Shown here piece by piece: positions 1 to 8,125 of a DNA stretch of 32,490 nt; positions within the stretch are counted from its first letter, which is position 1; every line of letters begins with the position of its first letter. The stretch covers positions 1 to 32,490 of the forward strand of contig JANSWY010000060.1 in the NCBI GenBank assembly GCA_024743255.1. The letters run 5' to 3'. The notes under the pieces were generated by a model that saw only the letters and a program-made list of their open reading frames with translations, searched no databases and had not been told where the DNA came from. Position numbers and translations under genes: made by a program. The stretch comes from a bacterium (lineage in GTDB: Bacteria; Bacteroidota; Bacteroidia; Cytophagales; Cyclobacteriaceae).

Positions 1-423
1 GCCAGAGATATGAAAATTGACCAATTGAAGGGCTATAAGTTGGGAGCCTCAGAATATGTCACCAAGCCAATTGATGAGGAACTGTTTCTTGCAAAAATTG
101 AAGCCATATTAAGTCGGTCATCTACCAATCAAAGTCCCATAATTGAGTATAAAGGAGTCGAATTAAACACGCAGAATTCATCATTAATTGTGGCTGGCAA
201 AACCACCAATCTTAGTAATCGGGAATGTGATTTATTAGCAGACTTAATGAGACAACCTCAACAACTGATAGAACGAAATATCCTACTGGAAAAACATTGG
301 GAATCCACTGACGAATTTAGCAGAAACAGTATGGATGTCTTCATATCGAAGCTGCGAAAATATCTTTCTTCAAGTGATGTAGAGATAAGAAATGTGCATG
401 GTAAAGGGTTTATACTAGAATAA
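1..423 (+). CDS. DNA-binding response regulator, OmpR/PhoB type (5' end cut by window)
   Basis: The reading frame is open from base 1, so the gene begins outside the window; only about 140 C-terminal residues are visible. The first part is the end of a receiver domain: a 'YVTKP' segment carries the conserved Lys-Pro of the phosphoacceptor pocket (EYVTKP at about residues 18-23 of the visible part). It is followed by a linker and an OmpR-type winged helix (Trans_reg_C), with 'LSNRECDLLADLM', 'ISKLRKYL' and the terminal hairpin 'IRNVHGKGF'. It would bind promoter DNA once phosphorylated by a partner kinase. That partner is probably encoded upstream, outside the window; the histidine kinase at 1443-3269 is on the other strand and not in an operon with it. 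The phosphoacceptor Asp is not in view. Confidence 0.93.
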   Translation, partial: ARDMKIDQLKGYKLGASEYVTKPIDEELFLAKIEAILSRSSTNQSPIIEYKGVELNTQNSSLIVAGKTTNLSNRECDLLADLMRQPQQLIERNILLEKHWESTDEFSRNSMDVFISKLRKYLSSSDVEIRNVHGKGFILE

Positions 424-428
424 CTCAG

Positions 429-1001
429 TTACTGATCACTATCATTCTTGTTCTCAATCAGTTTATTCAATCGCGGCTGAATTACCCAGAAACCCACCAT
501 TGAGAACCAAATCAAAAAAAATTCTCCCATGTAATCCAAAAAGTGAGCTTCCCTACCAAGTTCAACTGATCTCAAAGTTTTCGCGGCAAACCTAATCCCC
601 CAAATTGCAATACATAGTGATGCAAGATGCAAAACAACAAACCCAATTATTCCAAAGGCTGGTTCAATACCAAATCCAGGACTTGCATCTCCATATTGAC
701 CTATCAGAAAACTTTGTGTAGCTATAAACACCAATATCGCTATAATGTAGATTATTGGGATAGAAAACAGGACCTTAAACAGCGTAACTTTTAGTTTAAC
801 ATTTTCTGGAAGCAATGAATGCAAACCTACGGCAATTGCCCAAACCCAACCATAAGTACCTATCACAAAAAAGATCATCATTATTGGGAATGTGAGCATT
901 AAATACTCCAGGCTTCCCATTGTCACAATATTAATTCCCAAGGCTATTCCCCAGGTCATCAGAAATAGTTGCCAGTGCTTTAACCTTAGTAAAAATGTCA
1001 T
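429..1001 (-). CDS. hypothetical integral membrane protein, five predicted helices
   Basis: A 190-residue, very hydrophobic protein not recognised as a named family. Hydrophobic segments lie at about residues 13-29, 34-61, 74-100, 112-140 and 154-182, the last ending in 'FWVIQPRLNKL'. The C-terminal tail is short and polar (ENKNDSDQ). There is no signal peptidase site and no catalytic motif. Its stop codon lies 5 bases from the end of the convergent response regulator gene. The ATG start at 1001 is the only sensible one, because the first helix follows within a few residues. It is probably a cytoplasmic membrane protein; its function cannot be read from the sequence. Confidence 0.8.
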   Translation of the reverse strand: MTFLLRLKHWQLFLMTWGIALGINIVTMGSLEYLMLTFPIMMIFFVIGTYGWVWAIAVGLHSLLPENVKLKVTLFKVLFSIPIIYIIAILVFIATQSFLIGQYGDASPGFGIEPAFGIIGFVVLHLASLCIAIWGIRFAAKTLRSVELGREAHFLDYMGEFFLIWFSMVGFWVIQPRLNKLIENKNDSDQ

Positions 1002-1119
1002 AATGATTTAATCGGATTGATGAAAGTTGTGATTAGCGGCATCCAAAGTACAGTATTCTCGTCAAAATTGAAAATATGATTTTTTTTGGGCGTGTATTCC
1101 AAAGTCAGAATCCCGATGT

Positions 1120-1127
1120 TACATTTG
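1120..1127 (+). promoter_or_regulatory. -7 promoter element (TAnnTTTG) for the DUF3817 gene
   Basis: TACATTTG matches the Bacteroidota sigma-A -7 consensus TAnnTTTG exactly and lies 16 bases before the ATG at 1144. The -33 position has only a poor match (TTCC near 1097-1100). The predicted leader is about 10-12 bases. Confidence 0.5.
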
Positions 1128-1143
1128 CTGCAAAATTGATCAA

Positions 1144-1446
1144 ATGGAATTAGTAAAAACCGCTTTAGGCAGATTTAGGATTGTTGCATTTCTTGAAGGA
1201 CTGTCTTTTCTTGCCATTTTATTCATCACTATGCCATTGAAATATGGATTTGATCAACCTATGCCAAATAAGTATGTTGGGATGGCTCATGGGGTATTAT
1301 TCATAGCATACATTATGATGGTTATTCAACTTAAATTCGAAAAAGGATGGGAAAACAAATTAACATTCCTTTCGCTTCTTGCTTCCATAGTTCCTTTTGG
1401 AACCTTTTACATGGAACACAAGCACTTTAAACAGATGGATTCTTAA
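1144..1446 (+). CDS. DUF3817 family small membrane protein
   Basis: A 100-residue protein with the features of the DUF3817 family: an N-terminal 'ALGRFRIVAFLEGLSFLAIL' segment, a central 'VGMAHGVLFIAYIMM' helix with the conserved His-Gly, and a C-terminal 'PFGTFYME' segment ending in a short charged tail. Three membrane helices fit at about residues 9-30, 44-63 and 73-90. The family is widespread and biochemically uncharacterised. Some homologues are fused to transporter genes, so a role at the cytoplasmic membrane is all that can be said. Its TAA stop overlaps the TAA stop of the convergent histidine kinase (shared bases 1443-1446). Confidence 0.85.
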   Translation: MELVKTALGRFRIVAFLEGLSFLAILFITMPLKYGFDQPMPNKYVGMAHGVLFIAYIMMVIQLKFEKGWENKLTFLSLLASIVPFGTFYMEHKHFKQMDS

Positions 1447-3269
1447 TTTCCAAGCTGGAACGGTAAGCTTATTGAAACTGTTGTACCCACTCCTAACTTC
1501 GATTCTATCCCAAGATTCCCTTGGTGTTCCTCTATAATGGAATGAGCAATAAACATACCTAATCCGGTTCCCTTCCCCGGAGTTTTTGTAGTGAAAAATG
1601 GATCAGAAATTTTTGACAGATTTTCCTCACTTATCCCGCTTCCAGTATCTTTTATGATGACTTCAAGATGACTTTTGTGTGCTTTGAGGTTAATATCAAT
1701 CTCGCCAGCTTTCTCAATGGCTTGCTCTGAATTAGAAATTATATTTAAAAACAGTTGATGAAGCTTCCCTTCATTACCCCTCACAGATGGAAATTTATCT
1801 TCATAGTTCCCTGTAAGCTCAATTCTATTCTTGAGCTTATTTTGAAGAATAAGCAAGCAGTTTTGAATAATGGTGCAAACTTCACAATCTTCCTCCAGAC
1901 TTTTACTTGGCCTGCTGTAATGACTCAGGCTGGTTACAATCTTCGATATCCTCTCTACTCCTTCATCAATTACTTCAAACAGCTTGGTGGTCTCTTCTTC
2001 ATCCTTTATTTCTAGTTCAGAAAACTTAGAAGATAGAATTTTGATACCTCCATGAATGAAGTTGAGTGGGTTATTAATTTCATGCCCAACACCAGCTGCC
2101 ATAATCCCTAATGACGCCATCTTCTCAGACTGAACAAGTTGTTTTTGAGCACTTTGCAGATCGTTTAGTGCCTTTTGTAGCTCTTCATTACCTTCTGTCA
2201 ACTCCTGATTTTTCTCCTGAAGTTCCAGCGTTCTTGCCATCACTGTCATTTCAAGGTTCTTGTTGTAAACCTCAAGTTGCTGTTTAGAATCCTGAATCTC
2301 TTTAAAGTAGCGATCCTCTTTTAAACTAAAATATTTGAACAAGGCATAAGTCAAAATCATAAGAATGCCATAAACTATGAGAATGTAGGTAAATACACCG
2401 ATAAACTCACCTTTTATGACTTCAGTGGATACAGAAATAATCAAATTATGATTTAGGTTGTCCAATGCGCCTTCAACTCCAATCACAGAGTAATTTTCGA
2501 ATGAATTCTCCCCTTCAAAACTGACCAGATCCGGATGAGAATTATCTAAGATCTCTACCTCCCGATAGATATCAGCAGGTTTCTGAAGTATACTGTCATA
2601 TTTATCTTGGGCAAGAGGAAAGTATATCTGGCTAACATCGAAATAATTGTTGATGATGTGAATTTTGTAGTTCTTATCAATATTAAAACTTTCCAATTCC
2701 TTATGAATACCACTGTAATCAATAGCTGTTGTATTGATAGCGATTAATTCGTCTTGCTGATTAAGAATTGGTACTCTAACAGGAAGAATCCAATCATTCA
2801 CATTTGGGAAATAATAAGATTCACCAATCACCAAGCCAGAATTAGCGCTCACCAATTTGAAAGATCTTTTAGAGCTCTCTGCCAAACTTAAATTGGGTAA
2901 GGAATCACCAATAGCGGCACTGGTGAAGGTGAGAAGTTGTCCAGTCGTATCGGCATAACCAAAAGCAAGCAATTCGTCATATAAACCCAATGCCTCATTG
3001 GCATAAGTTAATCTATCAACCTCCTGGTCTGGCCCTTGAATTTCAGCAAGTCTTTTGCCAACACTTACAAGAGTCAGTTCCCATTGTCGGAAGGTTAGCT
3101 CGTAATAACTCTTTATTACTTCAGCGGTATATCTAAGATTAACTAGTCGATCGGATTTGATGTCTTTCCAGGTACTGAATCCCAGATAGACCGTAAACAC
3201 AGTAATGCCCAGAAATATGTAGAAAAACATGGACTTAAGTACCGACCGCCTTTTTTTATGTTCACCCAT
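1443..3269 (-). CDS. membrane sensor histidine kinase with periplasmic Cache-like sensor
   Basis: A 608-residue two-component kinase when started at the ATG at 3269. The frame can be extended upstream to a TTG at 3326, but the ATG gives a proper N-terminus: 'MGEHKKRR' directly before the first helix (about residues 14-33). A periplasmic region of about 255 residues follows; its 'FGYADTTGQ' and '[14 protein letters not shown]' segments resemble a double Cache sensor. The second helix is at about 291-313 and a long coiled coil at 320-385. The H-box is '[12 protein letters not shown]' with phospho-acceptor His396. ATP-binding boxes follow: '[10 protein letters not shown]', 'DTGSGI' and 'GTGLGM'. 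All catalytic boxes are intact. No response regulator is adjacent on this strand, so it is an orphan locally. It probably phosphorylates an NtrC- or CheY-type regulator encoded elsewhere (inference). Confidence 0.93.
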   Translation of the reverse strand: MGEHKKRRSVLKSMFFYIFLGITVFTVYLGFSTWKDIKSDRLVNLRYTAEVIKSYYELTFRQWELTLVSVGKRLAEIQGPDQEVDRLTYANEALGLYDELLAFGYADTTGQLLTFTSAAIGDSLPNLSLAESSKRSFKLVSANSGLVIGESYYFPNVNDWILPVRVPILNQQDELIAINTTAIDYSGIHKELESFNIDKNYKIHIINNYFDVSQIYFPLAQDKYDSILQKPADIYREVEILDNSHPDLVSFEGENSFENYSVIGVEGALDNLNHNLIISVSTEVIKGEFIGVFTYILIVYGILMILTYALFKYFSLKEDRYFKEIQDSKQQLEVYNKNLEMTVMARTLELQEKNQELTEGNEELQKALNDLQSAQKQLVQSEKMASLGIMAAGVGHEINNPLNFIHGGIKILSSKFSELEIKDEEETTKLFEVIDEGVERISKIVTSLSHYSRPSKSLEEDCEVCTIIQNCLLILQNKLKNRIELTGNYEDKFPSVRGNEGKLHQLFLNIISNSEQAIEKAGEIDINLKAHKSHLEVIIKDTGSGISEENLSKISDPFFTTKTPGKGTGLGMFIAHSIIEEHQGNLGIESKLGVGTTVSISLPFQLGN

Positions 3270-3432
3270 TAAGCTTCGATTGCAGCTAATAAAAATAACT
3301 AAAGAATCGGGGTTTCGGTAATTCAATGCATTATTAAATGTATTTGATGGTCAACCTGACTAAATTTCCGAAACTTTTGATTCTGATATAAAGGAACAGA
3401 AAGCAATTATTCAGATAACCATAGCAATACTT

Positions 3433-3927
3433 ATGCTTCACTTAGAAACTCAAAGACTAAAATACCGCCAATGGCAAGAATCAGACTATGAAACTGTAGC
3501 TGAATTCTATTCTATTGAGGAAAATGCTAAATATGTTGGAGGAATAAAAACTCCTGAAGAATCATGGCGACTTCTTGCTACCTACATAGGCCAGTACCAT
3601 TTACAGGGTTATTCATACTGTGCCCTAATCGAAAAAGAAAGTGAGCAGTTGGTAGGAACAGTGGGACTGTATAATTCTCCAAATTGGCCAGAACCCGAAT
3701 TGGGATATTGGCTTCTCCCATGGGCTCAGGGCAAAGGTTATGCTAAGGAAGCCGGAATAGCTGTGAGAGACTATGCTCTAAATGATCTCAATTTTAAATC
3801 ACTCGTCAGTTACATCGACTCGACAAATGAGCCATCCAAAAAACTTGCACTGAAATTGGGAGCTAAATTTGACAAAGTCATTCCTCTTTTAGAGTATGGG
3901 GATCATGAGGTATATAGATACAAATAA
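3433..3927 (+). CDS. GNAT family N-acetyltransferase (RimJ/RimL-like)
   Basis: A 164-residue acetyl-CoA-dependent N-acetyltransferase of the Acetyltransf_3 type. The opening 'LETQRLKYRQWQESDYETV' is the typical first strand of RimJ/RimL-like enzymes. 'LGYWLLPWAQGKGYAKEAG' (about residues 93-111) holds the pyrophosphate-binding QxxGxA/G loop. The late 'STNEPSKKLALKLGAKF' is the usual motif B ('N..S..la.klGf'). The substrate could be a ribosomal protein N-terminus, an antibiotic or another amine; the sequence does not tell. It is followed after 14 bases by a membrane protein gene on the same strand. Confidence 0.9.
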   Translation: MLHLETQRLKYRQWQESDYETVAEFYSIEENAKYVGGIKTPEESWRLLATYIGQYHLQGYSYCALIEKESEQLVGTVGLYNSPNWPEPELGYWLLPWAQGKGYAKEAGIAVRDYALNDLNFKSLVSYIDSTNEPSKKLALKLGAKFDKVIPLLEYGDHEVYRYK

Positions 3928-3941
3928 GCTCAGAATACAAA

Positions 3942-4601
3942 ATGAAGATTCATCGACCTAACTATCTTCTTATTCTTGTGCTAGTATGCTTTTATTGTTC
4001 TATTGGTTATCAACTTTATTTAGGTGTCCACTTGTTAATAATCATTCATCAAGTTGTTATAATTGGAGCCATATCCTCATTTGTACTTTCCAATTACAGA
4101 ACAATCTATTTCGAAAACGGCCAGCTGAATATGCTAGGCTTATTTAGAAACCTAAAATCATTCGAGCTGAGTAGACTTAAAGGAATATCATATGAATTTC
4201 ACTACGAACCTAATTATCGCTATCGATGGAAAGCTATAAGGTTACATATAGATCAAGAAAAGAGCATAACCTTCAGAAAAAGTATGTTTTTAAACTTTTT
4301 CACACTGGAAATCGAATTGTTGACCAATCTCAAGCAACTGAAGAAAAAGACTCTTACTGAGTTAACAGAGGCAGAATTTCGGGATTTCCAAAGGGAAAAT
4401 AGGTATTTTGATATATCAAAAGCCAAAGCAGATCGGATAGTTTCGGTAGTCATAATCCTAACGCTGACAACAATTGTTACACTTCTACAAGGTAAAGAGT
4501 TATACTTAAGCCTTGATTTCTATTTGATAGGTATTATTCTGTTTTTGACTCAAAGAATTTATAAAAACCAAAGGATAATTAAACTCAGAAAACAACAGTG
4601 A
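3942..4601 (+). CDS. hypothetical membrane protein, PH-like topology
   Basis: A 219-residue protein of unknown family. Two hydrophobic segments near the N-terminus (about residues 8-25 and 28-47) are followed by a soluble beta-rich region. That region includes 'TIYFENGQLNMLGLFRNLKSF' and 'WKAIRLHIDQEKSITFRKS', a pattern resembling bacterial PH/YcxB-like domains. Two more hydrophobic segments lie near the C-terminus (about 166-184 and 188-205), followed by a basic tail. The end overlaps the GTG start of the next gene in a GTGA arrangement at 4598-4601, which implies co-translation with the alpha/beta hydrolase. Function unknown; the PH-like resemblance is inference from the pattern. Confidence 0.8.
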   Translation: MKIHRPNYLLILVLVCFYCSIGYQLYLGVHLLIIIHQVVIIGAISSFVLSNYRTIYFENGQLNMLGLFRNLKSFELSRLKGISYEFHYEPNYRYRWKAIRLHIDQEKSITFRKSMFLNFFTLEIELLTNLKQLKKKTLTELTEAEFRDFQRENRYFDISKAKADRIVSVVIILTLTTIVTLLQGKELYLSLDFYLIGIILFLTQRIYKNQRIIKLRKQQ

Positions 4602-5242
4602 AAATTCATTTGATTTCCGGTCTTGGAGCAAACGAAACAGCATTCGATAAAATTGGGGACTTACCTTATGATAGGGTATTTATCAATTGGCTGGTTCCAG
4701 AAAAAAAAGAGACAATTGATCACTATGCAAGAAGACTTATAGATCAATACAATATTCAATCTGAGGATATATTAATTGGACTTTCTTTTGGTGGTTTGCT
4801 AAGTCAGAAAATAGCAGAAATGAATGGCAACCAAACAGTAATTCTAATCTCTAGCTTTCGAGACAAAAACGATTTAAGATGGCCATTCAAACTAGGCTTA
4901 AAACTCGGCCTTTATAAACTTCAACCCTCATTTAGAATCCCATTTATTGATGAAACGGCTATTGGCTTTTTAAATTCTGGTACCAGGGAAAGTAAAGTTG
5001 TCCTCAAAAAGATGCTTATTAGTACTGACTACAAAGTATCAAAATGGTCACTGCATCAAATCGCCTTATCGAGGAGGCCAAATTCAATTGCATATAATTT
5101 GTTTCTAATAGTTGGAAATGCTGATAGAATGGTCAAAAGCTGGGATACAGAGAACAAATGGGAAATCAATAAAGGTAGCCATTTTATGGTCTATGATAAA
5201 GGAGAAGAAGTAACTACCGTCATCAATTCCATTTTATCCTAA
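4598..5242 (+). CDS. small alpha/beta-hydrolase fold protein
   Basis: A 214-residue single-domain alpha/beta hydrolase, likely cytoplasmic as no signal peptide is seen. The start is GTG at 4598, overlapping the stop of the preceding gene (GTGA), and 'MKIHLISGLGANETAFDKI' then forms the first strand and oxyanion region. The nucleophile elbow is 'GLSFGG' (Ser at about residue 63). The C-terminal 'IKGSHFMVYD' supplies the likely catalytic His and 'IVGNADRMV' the likely acid (Asp). It is short for the family (typically 250-300 residues) with a reduced cap. Substrate unknown: esterase, lipase or a thioesterase-like role are all possible. Confidence 0.85.
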   Translation: MKIHLISGLGANETAFDKIGDLPYDRVFINWLVPEKKETIDHYARRLIDQYNIQSEDILIGLSFGGLLSQKIAEMNGNQTVILISSFRDKNDLRWPFKLGLKLGLYKLQPSFRIPFIDETAIGFLNSGTRESKVVLKKMLISTDYKVSKWSLHQIALSRRPNSIAYNLFLIVGNADRMVKSWDTENKWEINKGSHFMVYDKGEEVTTVINSILS

Positions 5243-5271
5243 TCAGATTTACAAAAATTGGACATCCATAT

Positions 5272-5302
5272 TTTGAATATATGATTATTAAGTCATATCT
5301 TG
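5272..5302 (+). promoter_or_regulatory. putative Bacteroidota promoter of the arsR-SRPBCC operon
   Basis: TTTG at 5272-5275 and TATCTTG at 5296-5302, with 20 bases between, match the Bacteroidota -33/-7 pattern (TTTG, then TAnnTTTG) apart from one base. Transcription would start within or just after the palindrome at 5302-5317, consistent with a repressor-controlled promoter. Confidence 0.5.
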
Positions 5303-5317
5303 TAACCAAGCAGTTAC
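5302..5317. promoter_or_regulatory. palindromic operator, probable ArsR autoregulatory site
   Basis: GTAAC, a 6-base spacer (CAAGCA), then GTTAC: a perfect 5-bp inverted repeat. It lies 6 bases before the preferred ATG (5323) of the ArsR-type regulator and overlaps the end of its predicted promoter. A GTAAC/GTTAC-type site next to such a regulator is typical of self-repression. Its position also argues against the earlier ATG at 5281, which would place the operator inside the coding region. Confidence 0.55.
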
Positions 5318-5322
5318 GCAAT

Positions 5323-5664
5323 ATGAGAAGAGATGTATTTCAAGCGATAGCAGATCCAGTAAGAAGGGACATTATAGAGTTGCTTGCGGAGGAAGAAAAA
5401 CTAACTGTTAACTCAGTAGCCGAAAAATTTGATATCAGCAGGCCAGCAATTTCCAAGCATTTGAAAATTTTGAATGAATGTGGAATTGTAGATATCAGCC
5501 AAAAAGGTCGGGAGCGATACTGTGAGATAAAGCCACAGAACCTTGTTCCTGCATTTTTATGGATTGAAAAATACAAGGTGCTTTGGGAAGAGAGGTTAGA
5601 CTCTTTTGAAAAGTACGTAATGGAGTTAAAAGCAAAACAAGATAAAAATGAGCCAACCAAATGA
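5323..5664 (+). CDS. ArsR family winged-helix transcriptional regulator
   Basis: A 113-residue regulator when started at the ATG at 5323 ('MRRDVFQAIADPVRRDIIELL', the usual N-terminus of this subgroup). An upstream in-frame ATG at 5281 would add 14 residues encoded over the promoter and operator and is less likely. The recognition helix is 'VAEKFDISRPAISKHLKILNECGIV' and the wing contains 'KGRERYCEI'. No cysteine-rich metal site of the ArsR/SmtB kind is present, so it is probably not a metal sensor. It belongs to the ArsR subgroup paired with SRPBCC proteins. Its last 17 bases overlap the SRPBCC gene, so the two form an operon, probably self-repressed through the site at 5302-5317. Confidence 0.92.
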   Translation: MRRDVFQAIADPVRRDIIELLAEEEKLTVNSVAEKFDISRPAISKHLKILNECGIVDISQKGRERYCEIKPQNLVPAFLWIEKYKVLWEERLDSFEKYVMELKAKQDKNEPTK

Positions 5665-6112
5665 CCTGTCCAACAGGACGCTTACGATTAAAAAAGTTTT
5701 GGAAGCCCCAATTCAATTGGTGTGGGATGCCTGGTCTCAACCAGAACATATTGTACACTGGTGGGGACCTCCGGGAATGGAAACAACCATCAATAAGCAC
5801 GAATTCAAAGTAGGTGGTGAATGGAATTACTCTATGACCATGCCTGATGGAAATGTATTCGTTGGAGAAGGAGTTTACACAGATATAGTTGAGCTTGAGA
5901 AAATCATATCGGAGGCAAACTTCAGACCCATGACTGAAGGAGTTGAATTACAATCACTTTTTGAAAAAGATGGTGACAAAACAATCTTCACTTTCAATGT
6001 AGTACACGCAACTGAGGAATATTGCAAGCAACAAGAGAAAATGGGTTTTTATAATGGTTGGGGGTCAGTGTTTAATAGATTAGCAGAATACTTGATCTCT
6101 AAGAAATCATAG
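5648..6112 (+). CDS. SRPBCC (AHSA1/CalC-like) domain protein
   Basis: A 154-residue START-like helix-grip protein. Typical family features are 'APIQLVWDAWSQPEHIVHWWGP' (about residues 18-39), 'HEFKVGGEWNYSM' and a C-terminal helix with 'GFYNGWGSVFNRLAEYL'. These proteins have a hydrophobic cavity that binds small lipophilic ligands; some relatives activate Hsp90 ATPase. The ligand here is unknown. The start ATG lies inside the end of the ArsR gene (17-base overlap, different frame), a common arrangement in which the regulator controls its SRPBCC partner. Confidence 0.92.
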   Translation: MSQPNDLSNRTLTIKKVLEAPIQLVWDAWSQPEHIVHWWGPPGMETTINKHEFKVGGEWNYSMTMPDGNVFVGEGVYTDIVELEKIISEANFRPMTEGVELQSLFEKDGDKTIFTFNVVHATEEYCKQQEKMGFYNGWGSVFNRLAEYLISKKS

Positions 6113-6151
6113 GAATCTATTTTTTTTGTAGCAAGGGTATAAACCATTTCA

Positions 6152-6182
6152 TTTGATATATGTCCTTGGGGTATAATATTTG
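6152..6182 (+). promoter_or_regulatory. putative Bacteroidota promoter for the barrel protein gene
   Basis: TTTG at 6152-6155 and, 18 bases on, TATAATATTTG around 6172-6182 approximate the TTTG / TAnnTTTG pattern (one extra base inside the -7 box). It ends 21 bases before the ATG at 6204. Its position shows that the in-frame TTG at 6180 lies inside the promoter and is not the start. Confidence 0.5.
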
Positions 6183-6203
6183 AAAATTATCCTCAAGGTC
6201 AAA

Positions 6204-6974
6204 ATGAAACTCAAAACTCTACTAACATCCTTCATGATGATTTCGTGTCTTGCGAATTGTTACTCACAGGAATCTAAAAACGAACTTCAACTCAAATTAG
6301 GATACAATCAAGGTTATTTTAAAGACATCAACTATTCACCACTCAACTATACGGAAAGTGGTCTTTTGGTAACTCTAGCATACGATCGCACCTTGCGAAA
6401 TAATGCTAATCTTCATTTTTTGTTAGACTTCTCGTCAGGTGTATTAAGTTCGGAAGTCTCTCCGTATTTTGATGCTCTACCAATCCTGGCTAATCTGGAA
6501 ATTGGTTATTTAAAGAGTCTCAAAAACACTCAAAACCTACAAATAAGGGGTGGTGGTTTGCTGTTCTCTAAAGCCGACATGGTTTTCTATGATGACACAG
6601 AGGCAGTAACATTCACTTTTTTAAACGGACTGGCACTGGCATCAAACATTGAATATTCAATCTCAGCAAAACACCAATTTAATTCCGGTATCAGCATTCC
6701 TATTCTATTTGTACTTGCCAGACCTCCGTTTACAGGCTGGGATAAAGAGGTTGACGAGAATGCCGACAATCCAGTCAGACTTATTACCGATGGACATATT
6801 ACTTCCTTGCAAGACTATATCGGTATCAACTTCAAACTTGGATATCAATATAGAATTTCGGAGAGGTTTACACTTACGGCTGATTATCAATTGAAATATC
6901 AGTCCACTGAGCATAGGAAATCACTTACAAGTCTTAGAAATCAATTTCAAATCGGTAGCTCATTCAAATTTTAA
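6204..6974 (+). CDS. outer-membrane beta-barrel-like protein with signal peptide
   Basis: A 256-residue protein starting at the ATG at 6204. The signal peptide is 'MKLKTLLTSFMMISCLANCYSQ', with cleavage likely near the Ser-Gln. The mature part is a series of alternating amphipathic strands, such as 'ELQLKLGYNQGYF' and 'IGINFKLGYQYRISERFTLTADYQLKYQ', and ends in 'FQIGSSFKF', the aromatic C-terminus usual for outer-membrane barrels. It resembles the OmpA-like/Opy barrel proteins of Bacteroidota, but no specific family is claimed. The next gene starts only 7 bases downstream, so it is probably transcribed with the S41 peptidase. Confidence 0.78.
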   Translation: MKLKTLLTSFMMISCLANCYSQESKNELQLKLGYNQGYFKDINYSPLNYTESGLLVTLAYDRTLRNNANLHFLLDFSSGVLSSEVSPYFDALPILANLEIGYLKSLKNTQNLQIRGGGLLFSKADMVFYDDTEAVTFTFLNGLALASNIEYSISAKHQFNSGISIPILFVLARPPFTGWDKEVDENADNPVRLITDGHITSLQDYIGINFKLGYQYRISERFTLTADYQLKYQSTEHRKSLTSLRNQFQIGSSFKF

Positions 6975-6981
6975 TTCCACT

Positions 6982-8025
6982 ATGAAACTTAGATACTTAT
7001 TAACCGCATTAATCATTTTTATTGGGCTCTCTTGTGAGGAAATGGTCCTTGGTGAAGAACCTACAAATGCCCCTGAAAGCAACTTCGAGATATTCTGGCA
7101 GGATTTTGACGAACACTACGGTTTATTTCAAGCCAGGGGATGGAATTGGGATAGCATATACAATGTATACAGACCAATGGTCAATTCTCAAACCAGTGAT
7201 GCGGAGCTATGGTCAATTTTTCATGATATGATTACTTATTTGGATGACAGCCATACTTTTATTTACAATCCTGATGAAGACTTGTTTTATGCATCGGGTA
7301 GTGAGGATGAAGAAGCAGCTTCGGAGGTCATTAGTTGGGATGTCATCAACAATCATTATCTGGAATATTCCAAAGATGCTTCTGATGTGATTGGTTGGAA
7401 ATATGGCAAAATGAAAAATTCAAATATCGGATACATCGTTTTGACTGATATGGATAATGAAGACCCAAAAATAATCGACCATATTCTATCGGAGTTAGGA
7501 AATATTGATGCACTTATATTTGATATAAGACATAATACTGGCGGAACAGATAGTTTTTCAGCAAGAGTTGCAGGATCTTTTGCGGATGGAGAGAATTTGA
7601 TATATTCTGTTCAAGAAAAGAATGGTCCAGGAAAAAAGGACTTTGCGGATAAGACATTCTACTATACAGAACCCAAAGGTAAAAGTCAGTTTACTAAACC
7701 GGTAGTTGTACTGACTGATGTAGTGACAGTAAGTGCTGCGGAAGTATTCCTTTTGCACATGAAATCATTTGAACATGTTACGCAGATAGGAGATTCGACT
7801 GCTGGTGACTTCTCAGACACAAGCATGAGAAGGTTTTTACCAAATGGGTGGATGTATCAATATTCTATTATGATGTTTCTACAACCAGATGGAAGCAGCT
7901 TGGATGGTATCGGCCATGTACCTGATATTTTCATTAGAAATACTGAAGAAGCCCTAAACGATAACACAGACCTGGTTCTGGATCGTTCATTGCAATTTTT
8001 ATTGGAAGAGTATGGGATTGAATGA
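6982..8025 (+). CDS. S41 family peptidase, predicted lipoprotein
   Basis: A 347-residue lipoprotein: the signal 'LLTALIIFIGLSCEE' has a lipobox with Cys18. The N-terminal helical domain (about 32-95, 'DFDEHYGLFQARGWNWDSIY', 'LDDSHT') is that of tricorn/IRBP-like S41 peptidases. The catalytic core contains 'ALIFDIRHNTGG' (about 177-188), 'VVVLTDVVTVSAAEVF' with the likely nucleophile Ser251, and 'IGDSTAGDFSD'. No PDZ domain is obvious. It would act on peptides in the envelope, anchored by lipid. It follows the barrel gene by 7 bases, which suggests a shared operon. Confidence 0.92.
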   Translation: MKLRYLLTALIIFIGLSCEEMVLGEEPTNAPESNFEIFWQDFDEHYGLFQARGWNWDSIYNVYRPMVNSQTSDAELWSIFHDMITYLDDSHTFIYNPDEDLFYASGSEDEEAASEVISWDVINNHYLEYSKDASDVIGWKYGKMKNSNIGYIVLTDMDNEDPKIIDHILSELGNIDALIFDIRHNTGGTDSFSARVAGSFADGENLIYSVQEKNGPGKKDFADKTFYYTEPKGKSQFTKPVVVLTDVVTVSAAEVFLLHMKSFEHVTQIGDSTAGDFSDTSMRRFLPNGWMYQYSIMMFLQPDGSSLDGIGHVPDIFIRNTEEALNDNTDLVLDRSLQFLLEEYGIE

Positions 8026-8075
8026 ATAAAATTCAAGCATTCCCAAAGCATGCTTCCCAGAAACTGATGAAAACT

Positions 8076-8114
8076 TATTAGATTATAGTTTATTACGGTA
8101 ACTAAAATCTAATA
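8076..8114. repeat. inverted repeat before the secreted TPR gene
   Basis: TATTAGATT (8076-8084) and AATCTAATA (8106-8114) are perfect 9-bp inverted arms separated by 21 bases, ending 11 bases before the ATG at 8126. It may be a regulator site or an RNA stem in the leader. The same core (TTAGATT/AATCTAA) occurs before the gene at 28692. In AT-rich DNA a repeat of this size can arise by chance. Confidence 0.35.
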
Positions 8115-8125
8115 TTTAACATTAC

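Noticed and set aside
1-3269. The response regulator (1-423) and histidine kinase (1443-3269) as one two-component operon
   Set aside because: They are on opposite strands with two other genes between; pairing cannot be claimed.
3270-3326. TTG-initiated N-terminal extension of the histidine kinase
   Set aside because: Adds 19 residues before a normal basic N-terminus plus membrane helix; the ATG at 3269 is the simpler start.
5340-5660. Minus-strand frame across the ArsR gene
   Set aside because: Antisense to a clear winged-helix protein; Ser/Phe-rich shadow sequence.
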